From Gordonibacter sp. An230 (GTDB taxonomy: Bacteria; Actinomycetota; Coriobacteriia; Coriobacteriales; Eggerthellaceae): 36,456 nt of DNA. The notes beneath the pieces are model-generated. The model had not been told where the DNA came from, made no database searches, and saw only the letters and a list, made by a program, of their open reading frames with translations. A program made the translations under genes and the position numbers. Below, in pieces: positions 7,603-15,516 of this stretch. Every line of letters begins with the position of its first letter. The first letter of the stretch is position 1. The DNA is taken from NCBI RefSeq assembly GCF_002159915.1, contig NZ_NFJP01000033.1, positions 1 through 36,456 on the forward strand, given 5' to 3'.

Positions 7603-9018
7603 TTGTCGCTTCTGAAAAACGCTGGGGTTTACGTCTTCGGCTCTTTCTTCGTCCAGGGGCTGAGCTTTGTAACCCTTCCGATATTTTCTGTTCTGATGAG
7701 TACATCGGACTTTGGGCTGTTTGCGAGTTACACCTTCTGGATCTCATTCTCCAATGCCGTCATCGGACTGCAGGTTGGATCTTCGATTAATAATGCCTAT
7801 CTCGATTACGGAAAGGATGGCATATACCGTTACGCCTCCTCGACGTCTCCGGCGGCGATACTCTCCTTTGTCGTGGCGCTCTTTGCTGTCATCGCCTTTG
7901 GGGAGCCGTTGTCCCGCTTGTTCGAACTGCCGGTCTGCGCTCTCGCCGCAGGCGTTGTCCAGAGCCTCTTCACGTATTACTTCACCGTCCACATCGCCAT
8001 GCTGAGGATGGACGACCGCCCTTTCTCGTATCTTGCGCTATCTGTTGCCAATGCGGCCATCGGTACCTTCGGGGCAATTGGGCTCATTCTCCTCGACGTT
8101 TTTTCTGCCCCTTATATTGCTCGCGTCTTCTCGTCAGTTGTTGCCGCTGCAGCCACAGGAGGGGTGTCGTTGGTTTTCATATACCTCCGGGGCAGGAATC
8201 TGTTCGATCGAAAGGCAACCGTTTACGCACTTAAGATTTCGGTTCCCCTGATCCTTCACGCGCTTGCCGGCATCTTGCTGGTGAGGATAAACCAGGTCAT
8301 CATTCTCAAGGTCGTCGGAGCCGATGCTGCAGGGATATATGCCTACGCCTCTAACTTCGGCCAGATCATCTCGACCCTCTTTCTGGCATGCAACGCCGCC
8401 TTCGTTCCTTGGCTCTATAAGGCTTTGGACGCCGGGATGGACGCTCGTAGCGTGAACTTGACGATACGGTTCTATATCAATTTGTTCTCCATCGGGACGG
8501 CGGCGTTCATTCTCTTGCTCCCCACAGCCATCGGCCTTCTGAGCGATCCGTCATACCGGGAATCCTCCTACATAGCGCCCATTATCGCGATGGGCTTTCT
8601 GGTCAACTTCTATTACACCATCCCGGTCAATTACGAGTTTTATCTTAAAAAGACGGGGTGCATCGCTCTGGGCACGATATCTGCTTGTGTTGTCAATCTT
8701 GCGTTCTGCGCAGTCTTGACGCCCGTGTTCCGTGGCGAGGGGGCGGCGGTTTCGACTCTGCTCGCATATTGCGTGCTCTTCGTCATGCATGACGTCATAG
8801 TTGCTCGCGTGTTCAAGGAGCGGCGCTACGAGGGTCCGCGGCAGTTCGCCGCCCCCTTCGGTCTCGCCGTGGCCGCGCTTGTTCTTACTTACATCTTCAT
8901 GGATGCTGACGTAGTCAGGGCTGTTCTTGTCTGCGTCTTACTCGTCTTGTTTGGGATTGGTCTGCGAAGGTCTGCTCGCGTTTTCGGTGGCGATGGGGAG
9001 AAGGAGGCTTCGTCATGA
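7603..9018 (+). CDS. Wzx-type polysaccharide flippase (MOP/MATE superfamily)
   Basis: A 471-aa protein with 12-14 predicted membrane helices, beginning LLKNAGVYVFGSFF as in many Wzx proteins. It would move the undecaprenyl-linked repeat unit across the membrane for Wzy. Conserved features include ISVPLILHALAGILLVRINQVIIL in the middle and GIYAYASNFGQII after it. The open frame extends upstream into wzy, but that part is a shadow. I chose TTG at 7603, with GGGAAAGGG 12 bases upstream. The other in-frame choice is ATG at 7561, inside wzy and without a ribosome site. Length matches the family after this trimming. Confidence 0.88.
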   Translation: MSLLKNAGVYVFGSFFVQGLSFVTLPIFSVLMSTSDFGLFASYTFWISFSNAVIGLQVGSSINNAYLDYGKDGIYRYASSTSPAAILSFVVALFAVIAFGEPLSRLFELPVCALAAGVVQSLFTYYFTVHIAMLRMDDRPFSYLALSVANAAIGTFGAIGLILLDVFSAPYIARVFSSVVAAAATGGVSLVFIYLRGRNLFDRKATVYALKISVPLILHALAGILLVRINQVIILKVVGADAAGIYAYASNFGQIISTLFLACNAAFVPWLYKALDAGMDARSVNLTIRFYINLFSIGTAAFILLLPTAIGLLSDPSYRESSYIAPIIAMGFLVNFYYTIPVNYEFYLKKTGCIALGTISACVVNLAFCAVLTPVFRGEGAAVSTLLAYCVLFVMHDVIVARVFKERRYEGPRQFAAPFGLAVAALVLTYIFMDADVVRAVLVCVLLVLFGIGLRRSARVFGGDGEKEASS

Positions 9019-9074
9019 GCCTTATTGACTCCTTGTGTATTGAACATGCGATGCGTCTCGCGAAAGGCGTTTAA
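9015..9074 (+). other. 19-codon ORF overlapping the wzx stop (possible gene-start remnant)
   Basis: An ATG at 9015 overlaps the wzx TGA (ATGA) and opens a frame of 19 codons ending in TAA at 9072. Stop-start overlap is how most genes here are coupled, so this may be the first codons of a lost gene or a short leader peptide before neuB. A TTGACT at 9025-9030 with a poor -10 lies in the same stretch. The 87-bp wzx-neuB gap is the longest between consecutive intact genes of this run. Confidence 0.25.
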
Positions 9075-9105
9075 CGCGCGTTGAAATAGGAAAGGAGATA
9101 TGCGT

Positions 9106-10134
9106 ATGGCATCAATGAACATTAACGGAAGACCCATCGGCGACGGTGCGCCTGTCTACGTGATCGCGGAGGGTTGCGACAACCACATGGGCAGCATCGA
9201 GGCGGCGAAGGAGATGTGTTTGCGGGCGAAGCTCGCGGGCGCGGATTGCATCAAGTTCCAGCACCATCTGCCCGACGAGGAGATGCTGCCCGACGTGCCG
9301 ATGACCTCGAATTTCGATATCCCCCTCTACGACTTTCTGAAGCTCCACGCCCTTACGCTCGACCAACACGCCGAGCTGATGGCGTACTGCGAAGAGGTTG
9401 GGATCCAGTATCTTTGCACACCCTTCAGCTTGAAGGCCGCCCAAGAGCTCGACGAGCTGGGCGTGGACGCCTTCAAGATTGGGTCGGGCGAGATGGACGA
9501 CATCCCCACCATCCGTGCGATCGCCGCGCTCGGCAAGCCTATGATCGTCTCGACGGGGATGGCTACTATGGAGGAGATCCGTCGCACCTACGACGTGCTC
9601 GCGGAGAGCGGGGTGGAGTTTGCCCTCATGAACTGTCTCTCGGAGTATCCGCCCATCTACGAGGATGTGAACTTGGGGGTGCTCGACATCATGGCCGAGG
9701 CGTTTCCCAAGGCCGTGATCGGCCACTCCGACCACACGCCCGACCTCTACACCTGTTTCGGCGCGGTGGCGCGCGGTGCCAAGATCCTGGAGAAACATGT
9801 GATCTTGGACAAGCGAACGCCCGGCCCCGATCAGTCCGTCTCCATCGACTTCTCCGAACTGCGCAGCCTCTGCGACGGGGCCCGCAAGGTGGAGGCCGCT
9901 CTGGGCTGCGAGAAGAAGGTGCACGAGAGCGAGTCCGGCATTCGCGAGTGGGCGCACAGGAGCGTCGTGGCCCTGCGCCCCATCAAAGCCGGAGAGGTCA
10001 TAACGCAGGACATGGTGTGGGGCAAGCGCCCTGGCACCGGTATCCCGTCCTGGCGCATGGACGAGGTTGTGGGACGCACGGCTGCGCGGGATATCGAGGG
10101 CAACACCCTCGTTTCTTGGGAGGATCTTGCCTAG
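9106..10134 (+). CDS. neuB: N-acetylneuraminate (sialic acid) synthase
   Basis: The 342-aa enzyme condenses ManNAc with phosphoenolpyruvate to give Neu5Ac. The TIM-barrel part shows VIAEGCDNHMGS near the N-terminus, FKIGSGEM, NCLSEYPP, GHSDHT and ILEKHV. The C-terminal 60 residues form an antifreeze-like SAF domain (VALRPIKAGEVIT). This architecture is shared by NeuB, LegI and PseI. The neighbouring NeuC-type epimerase and the absence of visible dehydratase and aminotransferase genes favour Neu5Ac over legionaminic or pseudaminic acid. The ATG at 9106 has AAAGGAG eight bases upstream; an ATG at 9100 is too close. It starts the nonulosonate cassette. Confidence 0.95.
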   Translation: MASMNINGRPIGDGAPVYVIAEGCDNHMGSIEAAKEMCLRAKLAGADCIKFQHHLPDEEMLPDVPMTSNFDIPLYDFLKLHALTLDQHAELMAYCEEVGIQYLCTPFSLKAAQELDELGVDAFKIGSGEMDDIPTIRAIAALGKPMIVSTGMATMEEIRRTYDVLAESGVEFALMNCLSEYPPIYEDVNLGVLDIMAEAFPKAVIGHSDHTPDLYTCFGAVARGAKILEKHVILDKRTPGPDQSVSIDFSELRSLCDGARKVEAALGCEKKVHESESGIREWAHRSVVALRPIKAGEVITQDMVWGKRPGTGIPSWRMDEVVGRTAARDIEGNTLVSWEDLA

Positions 10135-10135
10135 T

Positions 10136-11275
10136 ATGAAGAAGATGCTTTTTCTGACCGGCTCGCGCGGTGAGTGGGGCTATATCCGTCCGATACTGCG
10201 CCTCATACGGGCTCGTGATGACGTGGACTACCGACTCGTCGTCACCAACATGCACCTGCTGCCGGCCTACGGTAGCTCTTGGCAGGAGATTGAACGCGAC
10301 GGCTTCACCATCCACCACAAGGTGCGCATGGCCGTTGAGGGCGGCGACCATGCAAGCCATGCTAAGTCGCTCGGCGTGTGCCTAGAGGCCTTGCCGGACA
10401 TTCTTGACGTGGAGCACCCTGATTGGGTGGTGCTTGCGGGTGATCGCGGCGAGCAGTTGATGGGTGCCATTGCCTGCTCTTACACCTACACGCCGGTGGC
10501 TCACATTCAAGCCGGCGAGCTTTCCGGCAACATCGACGGTATGTGCCGCCACGCCATCGGCAAGCTCGCGCATCTGCACTTAGCCGCCAACGAGGATGCC
10601 GCTGATCGGCTCATGCGTTTGGGCGAGGAGCCGTTTCGCGTGTTCAACGTGGGAGCGCCGCAGGTTGACGAGATGGTGTCCGCCCAGTATTCAACGCGCG
10701 AGGACTTGGAGGTCAAATACGGGGTGGATCTTTCGCGTGGGTTCTACTTGGCCGTGATGCATCCCGTCACCGAGGAGGCGGCGAGCGCGGGCGAGCAGGC
10801 CCGGATTTTTGTAGAGGCTTTGAACGCCTTAGCCGCTCCCAAAATAGCGATCTTGCCCAACAACGATGCTGGGTCGTTGGCCGTGCGCAGCGCGATCGAG
10901 CAAGGGCGGCGCGGCGACTGGCACCTGTTCGCCAACATGCCACGCGCGGACTACCTCGGTTTTTTGAAGGAGGCGCTTGCGATTGTGGGGAACTCGAGTT
11001 CTGGCTTGCTTGAGGCTCCGAGTTTCGGCACGCCGGCCGTCAACATCGGCCGTAGGCAAGATATGCGCTTTCGGGGCGCGAACGTGATAGACGCGCCCTT
11101 CGACAGGGACGAGATATTCACCGCCGTGGAGAGGGCGTCGTCGCTCGAGTTCCGCGCCTCGATCGCGGGTATGGAGAACCCCTACGGAGACGGCCACTCG
11201 TCGGAGCGCATCCTCGATTTGCTCATGTCCATCGAGGCCGATGCTCGCTGGATGGCCAAAAAGCTGACCTATTAG
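10136..11275 (+). CDS. neuC: UDP-GlcNAc 2-epimerase, hydrolysing
   Basis: The 379-aa GT-B-fold enzyme converts UDP-GlcNAc to ManNAc plus UDP, supplying NeuB. Family landmarks are FLTGSRGEWG at the N-terminus, VLAGDRGEQLMGA, HIQAGELSGNIDGMCRHAI, and GNSSSGLLEAPSFGTPAVNIGRRQ near the C-terminus, which bind UDP and the sugar. The start ATG is one base after the neuB stop with GGAGG about 12 bases upstream. A GDP-sugar-using LegG homologue is possible by sequence alone, but no Leg-pathway partner genes are visible. Confidence 0.95.
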   Translation: MKKMLFLTGSRGEWGYIRPILRLIRARDDVDYRLVVTNMHLLPAYGSSWQEIERDGFTIHHKVRMAVEGGDHASHAKSLGVCLEALPDILDVEHPDWVVLAGDRGEQLMGAIACSYTYTPVAHIQAGELSGNIDGMCRHAIGKLAHLHLAANEDAADRLMRLGEEPFRVFNVGAPQVDEMVSAQYSTREDLEVKYGVDLSRGFYLAVMHPVTEEAASAGEQARIFVEALNALAAPKIAILPNNDAGSLAVRSAIEQGRRGDWHLFANMPRADYLGFLKEALAIVGNSSSGLLEAPSFGTPAVNIGRRQDMRFRGANVIDAPFDRDEIFTAVERASSLEFRASIAGMENPYGDGHSSERILDLLMSIEADARWMAKKLTY

Positions 11276-11288
11276 AAAGGGAGAAAGA

Positions 11289-11645
11289 GTGAGCCTTTCG
11301 ATCTATTGCGTCACTCCTGCGTACACGCTCAAAGAAGCGCTCGATCAAATAAGCGAGAACCACAACCGCAACGTCTTCGTCGTCGACGAGGGAAAGGTCG
11401 TGGGCATTCTCAGCCAAGGCGATGCCGTGCGCGCGCTCTGTCGGGGAGCCGACATCCTGCAGTCCATCTCTGGGCTCTACTCGCCGACTTTTTTCTATCT
11501 GCGCTCGCGCGATATGAGCGCGGCGAAGGAGCTCGTTAAGGACAAGGGCGTGACCCTTATCCCTGTGGTGGACGAGGGCTTTTCTCTTGTGGACGTGATA
11601 ACGCCCGCCGACGTTATCGCCTCGCTTGAGGAGGAGGTGCAATGA
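11289..11645 (+). CDS. Free-standing tandem CBS-domain protein in the sialic acid cassette
   Basis: This 118-aa protein is a CBS pair: residues 8-55 (TLKEALDQISENHNRNVFVVDEG...GILSQGD) and about 75-115 (SAAKELVKDKGVTLIPVVDEG...VITPADVI). CBS pairs bind adenine nucleotides and regulate attached or partner enzymes. In Campylobacter PtmE, CBS domains are fused to a sugar nucleotidyltransferase. Here the pair is a separate gene whose stop overlaps the start of the neuA cytidylyltransferase (ATGA at 11642), which suggests it works with NeuA as a separate regulatory subunit. The start is GTG at 11289 behind AAAGGGAG. Confidence 0.85.
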   Translation: MSLSIYCVTPAYTLKEALDQISENHNRNVFVVDEGKVVGILSQGDAVRALCRGADILQSISGLYSPTFFYLRSRDMSAAKELVKDKGVTLIPVVDEGFSLVDVITPADVIASLEEEVQ

Positions 11646-12340
11646 GCGCTGTCGGCCGCGTTCTTGCGGTGATACCTGCTCGGGGAGGCTCGAAAGGCAT
11701 ACCCGGCAAGAACATTCGCTTGCTTGCTGGAAAGCCTCTGCTTGAGTGGACGGTGGAATGCCTGCTGGCATCGGGTGTGGCTGACGAGGTGTGCGTGAGC
11801 TCGGACTCCGATGAGATTCTCGAGGTGGCCCGTCGCTGCGGCGTCTACGCGTTGAGGCGTCCCGATGAGATCAGCGGCGATGCGGCCGCAACGGAGGACG
11901 CCCTCATAGACGCGCTTGATCGCATGGAAGCGGGGTTGGGTGTGCGTTACGGGTCGGTTGTGTGCGCGCAGCCGACTTCGCCTTTCCGTACGTCCGAAAC
12001 GGTACGGTCGTTTATGGACCGTTGGGAGGGGTTGCGTTCGTCTGGCGCGGCCGATGCCATGCTCACTCTGCACGAGAGCGTGGCCGACCACTGGATACGC
12101 GAGGACGGTGGCTTTCAACGGCTCTTCCCGGACGAACCTCGTCGTAGGCAGGGGCGCAGACCGGTGTACGTGGAGAACAGCTGTCTCTATGTGACCGAGG
12201 CCGGTGCCCTGCGCGCCACGCGTAGCGTGCTGGGCGTTCATGTGGAGGGCTTCGTGATCAACGAGATTGAAGCTCTCGACATCAACGAGCCTGCCGATCT
12301 TGAGTACGCCGAATGGATTGCCGGACAGGCTGCCTGGTGA
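11642..12340 (+). CDS. neuA: CMP-N-acetylneuraminate cytidylyltransferase
   Basis: The 232-aa enzyme activates sialic acid with CTP to CMP-sialic acid, the donor for a sialyltransferase. It carries the nucleotide-binding signature IPARGGSKGIPGKN (about 10-23), CAQPTSPFR near residue 115, and the metal-binding region near the C-terminus (INEIEALDINEPADLEYAE). It is the short form without the C-terminal esterase domain. It starts with ATG overlapping the CBS gene by four bases, and its own stop is overlapped by a GTG (GTGA). Confidence 0.95.
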   Translation: MSAVGRVLAVIPARGGSKGIPGKNIRLLAGKPLLEWTVECLLASGVADEVCVSSDSDEILEVARRCGVYALRRPDEISGDAAATEDALIDALDRMEAGLGVRYGSVVCAQPTSPFRTSETVRSFMDRWEGLRSSGAADAMLTLHESVADHWIREDGGFQRLFPDEPRRRQGRRPVYVENSCLYVTEAGALRATRSVLGVHVEGFVINEIEALDINEPADLEYAEWIAGQAAW

Positions 12341-12501
12341 CCGAAGGGCGGGCCGCTGTCTCCTATTTGCGCAAACTCGGGGGATCGGTCGCTTTCGTGC
12401 GTATCGCGATGGGCGCGAGGCAGGTGTTTCTGGCGCCTCTGCCAATCCGTGCGCTTACCGTGCTCTTGAAGATGCGTTCAGCGATGGGAGATCGTCGATG
12501 A
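12337..12501 (+). CDS. Possible 54-aa small protein between neuA and the acetyltransferase
   Basis: A GTG at 12337 overlaps the neuA TGA, and the frame's own TGA (12499-12501) overlaps the ATG of the next gene. Overlap at both ends is how real genes are joined in this locus. The peptide is basic and amphipathic with no motif I know. It may be a genuine small ORF, a gene remnant, or spacer DNA that happens to be open. Confidence 0.3.
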   Translation: MTEGRAAVSYLRKLGGSVAFVRIAMGARQVFLAPLPIRALTVLLKMRSAMGDRR

Positions 12502-13053
12502 TCGAAAGCAAGGAAGATTGGCGTGCGTACGTACGTGCCGATATAGAAGCGCTCGGTGCCAAGACGCGCAATGTGCTGTGGCGCACGGACAACTCCATGG
12601 TCTGGCTCACCGATTCTGTGGCTCGCTGGGAGCGTCTGCTGCGGTGCCTTGAGTACTGGGAGAACTGCCGGGGAGGACGTGCGACCAAGCCTTATCGCGT
12701 TTGGCTGCGCTGGCGCTTCCAAAGGCTGAGCGAGCATCTCGGCTTCTCCATTCCGCTCAACGTCTGCGGTCCTGGCCTTTGCATTCTCCACTACGGCAGC
12801 ATAGTGGTGAGCCGCCATGCGAGGATCGGTGCGAGGTGCACTCTGAACAGCTGTGTCAACATCGGCGCGAATCCTTCCGGGGGGGGGCGGCTCTCATCGG
12901 GATGACGTTTATATTGGCTCCGGCGTGAAGGTGTGGAACGAGGTGCGCATAGCTGACGGATGCACTCTTGGCGCGAATGCCTGCGTCTCGAAGGACGTGT
13001 TGACGCCAGGGAGCGTCGTTGTGGGAGCGAACAAGGTGCTGGACGGTGTGTGA
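12498..13053 (+). pseudogene. Serine-acetyltransferase-like O-acetyltransferase, frameshifted at a G9 tract
   Basis: The 5' part (from ATG 12498, GGGAG eight bases upstream) encodes a CysE-like helical region and the start of a left-handed beta-helix ending NSCVNIGANPSGGG. The helix continues in another frame (DDVYIGSGVKVWNEVRIADG...GSVVVGANK) to the TGA at 13051. The break is at nine consecutive Gs (12879-12887). Eight Gs would join the halves in one 184-residue protein. A better match to the family (PSGGAALIGDDVYIG) needs seven or ten Gs plus one extra G at 12899-12901. Position at the end of the neu cassette suggests sialic acid or capsule O-acetylation. It may be phase variable, a dead gene, or a homopolymer read error. 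Confidence 0.75.
12879..12887 (+). repeat. Nine-G homopolymer inside the acetyltransferase
   Basis: Nine Gs sit exactly where the reading frame of the acetyltransferase breaks. Poly-G tracts of this length slip during replication in many bacteria and switch surface-modifying genes. Two further G9 tracts lie at 13066-13074 and 15731-15739. Confidence 0.9.
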
Positions 13054-13205
13054 TGGCGGTTGAATGGGGGGGGGTGGGTGGCGTCGAAAGAGGCGAGGAG
13101 CTTCCGCGCGCGGAGACCCTTAGGCGGGAGGGGATCTGCTCGACGGCGTATTGGGCGGGGTTTCGGGCAGATGAAGATCGCCTTCATGTGCTGTCGAGGA
13201 GCAAG
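13053..13205 (+). pseudogene. Capsule-locus tail cut off by the AT-rich insert
   Basis: After the acetyltransferase stop, GC-rich DNA continues for about 150 bp. A frame opening with ATG at 13053 (overlapping TGA, TGATGG) crosses a G9 tract at 13066-13074 and shows no known domain. A second ATG at 13171 opens a frame beginning MKIAFMCCRGAS, which resembles the first beta-strand of a GT-B glycosyltransferase and runs into a stop just inside the AT-rich DNA. I infer that a further capsule gene was interrupted here. Confidence 0.35.
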
Positions 13206-13724
13206 TTGTCAGTTATTGTAGTTTATAGTGCAACAAAGCGCAATTCAGGAAATCAAATTGAATATCGTATTAGCGGATTAGAGGAATATGACTATCCAGA
13301 AAATGAATGGGATTGTGTTATATCTAATTTAGCTCTGCACTATATAGAGGACATAGTGGAAATATTTCAAAAAGTGTATAGGACATTAAAACCAGGTGGA
13401 ATTTTTCTTTTTAATATCGAACACCCTGTTTTTACCGCAGGAGTTGGGCAGGATTGGATTTATACAGATGATGGGAAACCGCAATATTGGGCGATTGATA
13501 ATTACTTTATAACAGGAGAACGAAATACACATTTTTTAGGATGTGATGTAGTAAAACAACATCACACACTTACACAGATTATAATGGGATTGCTGAACAA
13601 TGGGTTTGAGCTTAAAGTTGTAGAGGAAGCAGAACCGCCTAAAGAGATGATGGATATTCCGGGTATGGAAGATGAACTTCGCCGCCCGATGATGTTACTT
13701 GTAAAGGCGATAGCGAAAAAATAA
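13206..13724 (+). pseudogene. SAM-dependent methyltransferase, N-terminally truncated
   Basis: The coding stretch matches the second half of a class I methyltransferase: EWDCVISNLALHYIED (the FDxVxS-like motif IV with post-motif), then YRTLKPGGIFLFNIEHP. The glycine-rich motif I that binds SAM is missing because the frame begins at the insert edge. It is open from host DNA into the fragment, but a fusion protein would not be functional. AT-rich codons mark it as foreign. The fragment keeps a normal C-terminus (VKAIAKK, then TAA). Confidence 0.7.
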
Positions 13725-13960
13725 TATCTCTATTAGGAAAACTGATATACCCCAATTTAGAGAATGGCATAGTAATTCCTAGTGATAAAGAGAAAATGAT
13801 TGCACTGGCAAATAAATACATTGAAAAAGAAAATGTAGATGCACTCATTCTCGCCTGTACGGAGCTGCCACTTGCCATAAAGCCCGAAGATGTTAATGTG
13901 CCAATCGTGAATACAACCCAAGTACATATCAATGCAATTTACCAATATGCAATTCGATAA
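13724..13960 (+). pseudogene. Aspartate/glutamate racemase family, C-terminal remnant
   Basis: This 78-codon frame has no start codon of its own and continues directly from the methyltransferase stop. It encodes the C-terminal lobe of an Asp/Glu racemase, including the second catalytic cysteine in LILACTELPLAI and the PIVNTTQVHINAIYQYA tail. The N-terminal lobe with the first cysteine is absent. It is a relic carried with the resistance gene. Confidence 0.7.
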
Positions 13961-13983
13961 AAATAGCAAAGCCAGCCGAGCCA

Positions 13984-14028
13984 GTCAACGGTCAAGATGA
14001 ACGGCGCATTTCATGCGCCGCCGTTGAC
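13984..14028. repeat. Nested hairpin upstream of ant(6)
   Basis: An outer pair GTCAACGG (13984-13991) with CCGTTGAC (14021-14028) encloses an inner pair GGCGCA (14003-14008) with TGCGCC (14014-14019). It is GC-rich within otherwise AT-rich DNA and resembles the short inverted repeats scattered in Firmicutes integrative elements. It might also end transcription of the racemase remnant, although no T run follows. Confidence 0.6.
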
Positions 14029-14116
14029 AGCCCCGCCCGTCTTTGCTAAAGGGTAATCAAGGCGGGAAAGCCCTAAAATGGCTTCACACCTATTTCAATA
14101 ATTGGAGGAGATAAAA

Positions 14117-14983
14117 ATGAGATCAGAAAAGGAAGTTTATGATATTGTTTTGAATTTTGCAAAAACAGACAAACGCATTCGCATGGTTACTTTGGAAGGA
14201 TCTAGAACAAATACAAATATTCCGCCTGATGATTTTCAGGATTTTGATATTACTTTTTTTGTTACGGATATGGACAGCTTCACAAGTGATGATAAATGGC
14301 TAGATATATTTGGTGAAAGGTTGATTCTGCAAAAGCCGGAAGATATGGAATTATTTCCAGCTGTAGAAAAGGGATTTTCATATTTAATGCTGTTTACTGA
14401 TGATGTTAAGATAGATTTAACTTTGCTGCCGCTGGAACTGATAGACGAGTATTTTACATGGGATAAACTGGTAAAGTTACTGTTGGATAAAGACAACCGT
14501 ATCGTAAAGCCGCCAATACCAACGGATATAGACTACCACTTGCAGAAGCCTACTCAAAGAATGTTTGACGATTGCTGTAATGAATTTTGGAATACTACAA
14601 CATATGTAGTAAAGGGCTTATGCCGCAAAGAAATTCTTTTTGCTATTGACCATATGAATGATATAGTACGAAAAGAATTGCTTCGCATGATTTCCTGGCT
14701 GATTGGTATCAAACAGGGATTTCATTTCAGTTTGGGAAAAAACTATAAATTTATGAAGCAATATGTCCCAGAGGAATTGTGGGAACGACTTATGTCCACT
14801 TATAATATGGATTCCTATCCCCATATGTGGGAATCCTTTGAACAATGTATGGCATTGTTCCGGGAGGTTTCGTCAGAAGTGGCATGCCAGTTGGATTACC
14901 AGTATCCACTATATGATGAAAAAATCAGTAATTATGTGATTCGGCAAAAGAAAAAATATGGCATTGAAGATGATAACAAATAA
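14117..14983 (+). CDS. ant(6): Aminoglycoside 6-adenylyltransferase, ANT(6) family (streptomycin resistance)
   Basis: The intact 288-aa enzyme transfers AMP from ATP to position 6 of streptomycin. The nucleotidyltransferase signature is complete: LEGSR (26-30), FQDFDI with two metal-binding aspartates (42 and 44), and VKIDLTLLP with the third (D100). Family blocks such as DDCCNEFWN, YVVKGLCRKEILFAIDH and SLGKNYKF are well kept. ATG at 14117 has GGAGG nine bases upstream; an upstream in-frame TTG overlaps that site. Length is close to AadE/ANT(6)-Ia and -Ib, and the sequence looks intermediate between them, so I do not assign a subtype. AT-rich codons show recent acquisition from a Firmicutes donor. 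Confidence 0.93.
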   Translation: MRSEKEVYDIVLNFAKTDKRIRMVTLEGSRTNTNIPPDDFQDFDITFFVTDMDSFTSDDKWLDIFGERLILQKPEDMELFPAVEKGFSYLMLFTDDVKIDLTLLPLELIDEYFTWDKLVKLLLDKDNRIVKPPIPTDIDYHLQKPTQRMFDDCCNEFWNTTTYVVKGLCRKEILFAIDHMNDIVRKELLRMISWLIGIKQGFHFSLGKNYKFMKQYVPEELWERLMSTYNMDSYPHMWESFEQCMALFREVSSEVACQLDYQYPLYDEKISNYVIRQKKKYGIEDDNK

Positions 14984-15006
14984 AATTTTTTCAATCGAAA
15001 AAATTT
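14983..15006 (+). terminator. AT-rich hairpin at the ant(6) stop
   Basis: AAATTTTTTC (14983-14992) pairs perfectly with GAAAAAATTT (14997-15006) across a four-base loop, starting on the last base of the stop codon. A further T-rich stretch follows. It could be a weak terminator or mRNA-stabilising hairpin for ant(6). Confidence 0.45.
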
Positions 15007-15409
15007 ATTTTGATTATTCAATTTTGAAAAACTGAATACCTCAAAATCAGAAAGAGCGCGGACAAGCACTTTGAGGGATTGGCCGCCTTGTCCACCCATC
15101 CAGCGGGGCGGCGGGCGGCGGTCAAGGCCGGGTGTAACCCCGTTCATTTCAGCCTTGACGGTTGCCCGCTGTCCTGCTACTTTTCCGGGAGTGTGGCCAC
15201 AACTTCGGGACACTTTGTCCACAAGTCGGAGCGTAGGACGAGGGACGGGGGCTTTCATATACCTGCCGCCGTTCTCTGAAAACAGGCCGATTTTTTGCTC
15301 ATTCCCATTCGCAAAAATTCAGCCTGTTTTCCTGCCGGAGCAAACGGGGCGCAAGAAGCACCGCACCCCGTTTCCCCCGTCAGCCACGCCAGCAGGTATA
15401 ACACACTAC

Positions 15410-15516
15410 ACTTTGCAAGCAAAGTCGTGTGCCAAAGGGGGCACCCCTTTGGAAACCCCGGACAACAAAACAGGCGGTATGCTGCCCTCTCCGGGAGCAT
15501 ACCGCCGTTTGTTGTC
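15410..15516. other. Hairpin cluster resembling an oriT/mobilisation region
   Basis: No gene is visible from 14984 to 15599. Three inverted repeats lie close together: ACTTTGC/GCAAAGT (15410-15425), CCAAAGGGGG with ACCCCTTTGG (15432-15452, one mismatch), and a long imperfect hairpin whose inner 11 bp GGCGGTATGCT/AGCATACCGCC are perfect (arms 15461-15483 and 15496-15516). Dense palindromes beside a resistance gene are typical of transfer origins upstream of relaxase genes, but no relaxase follows here. Upstream, GTCAAGGC/GCCTTGAC near 15120-15165 forms another. Confidence 0.4.

Noticed and set aside
9025-9053. Internal promoter before neuB
   Set aside because: TTGACT at 9025-9030 is good, but the hexamers 16-18 bases on are poor -10s (TGCGAT or GCGATG). 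Not strong enough to list as a feature.
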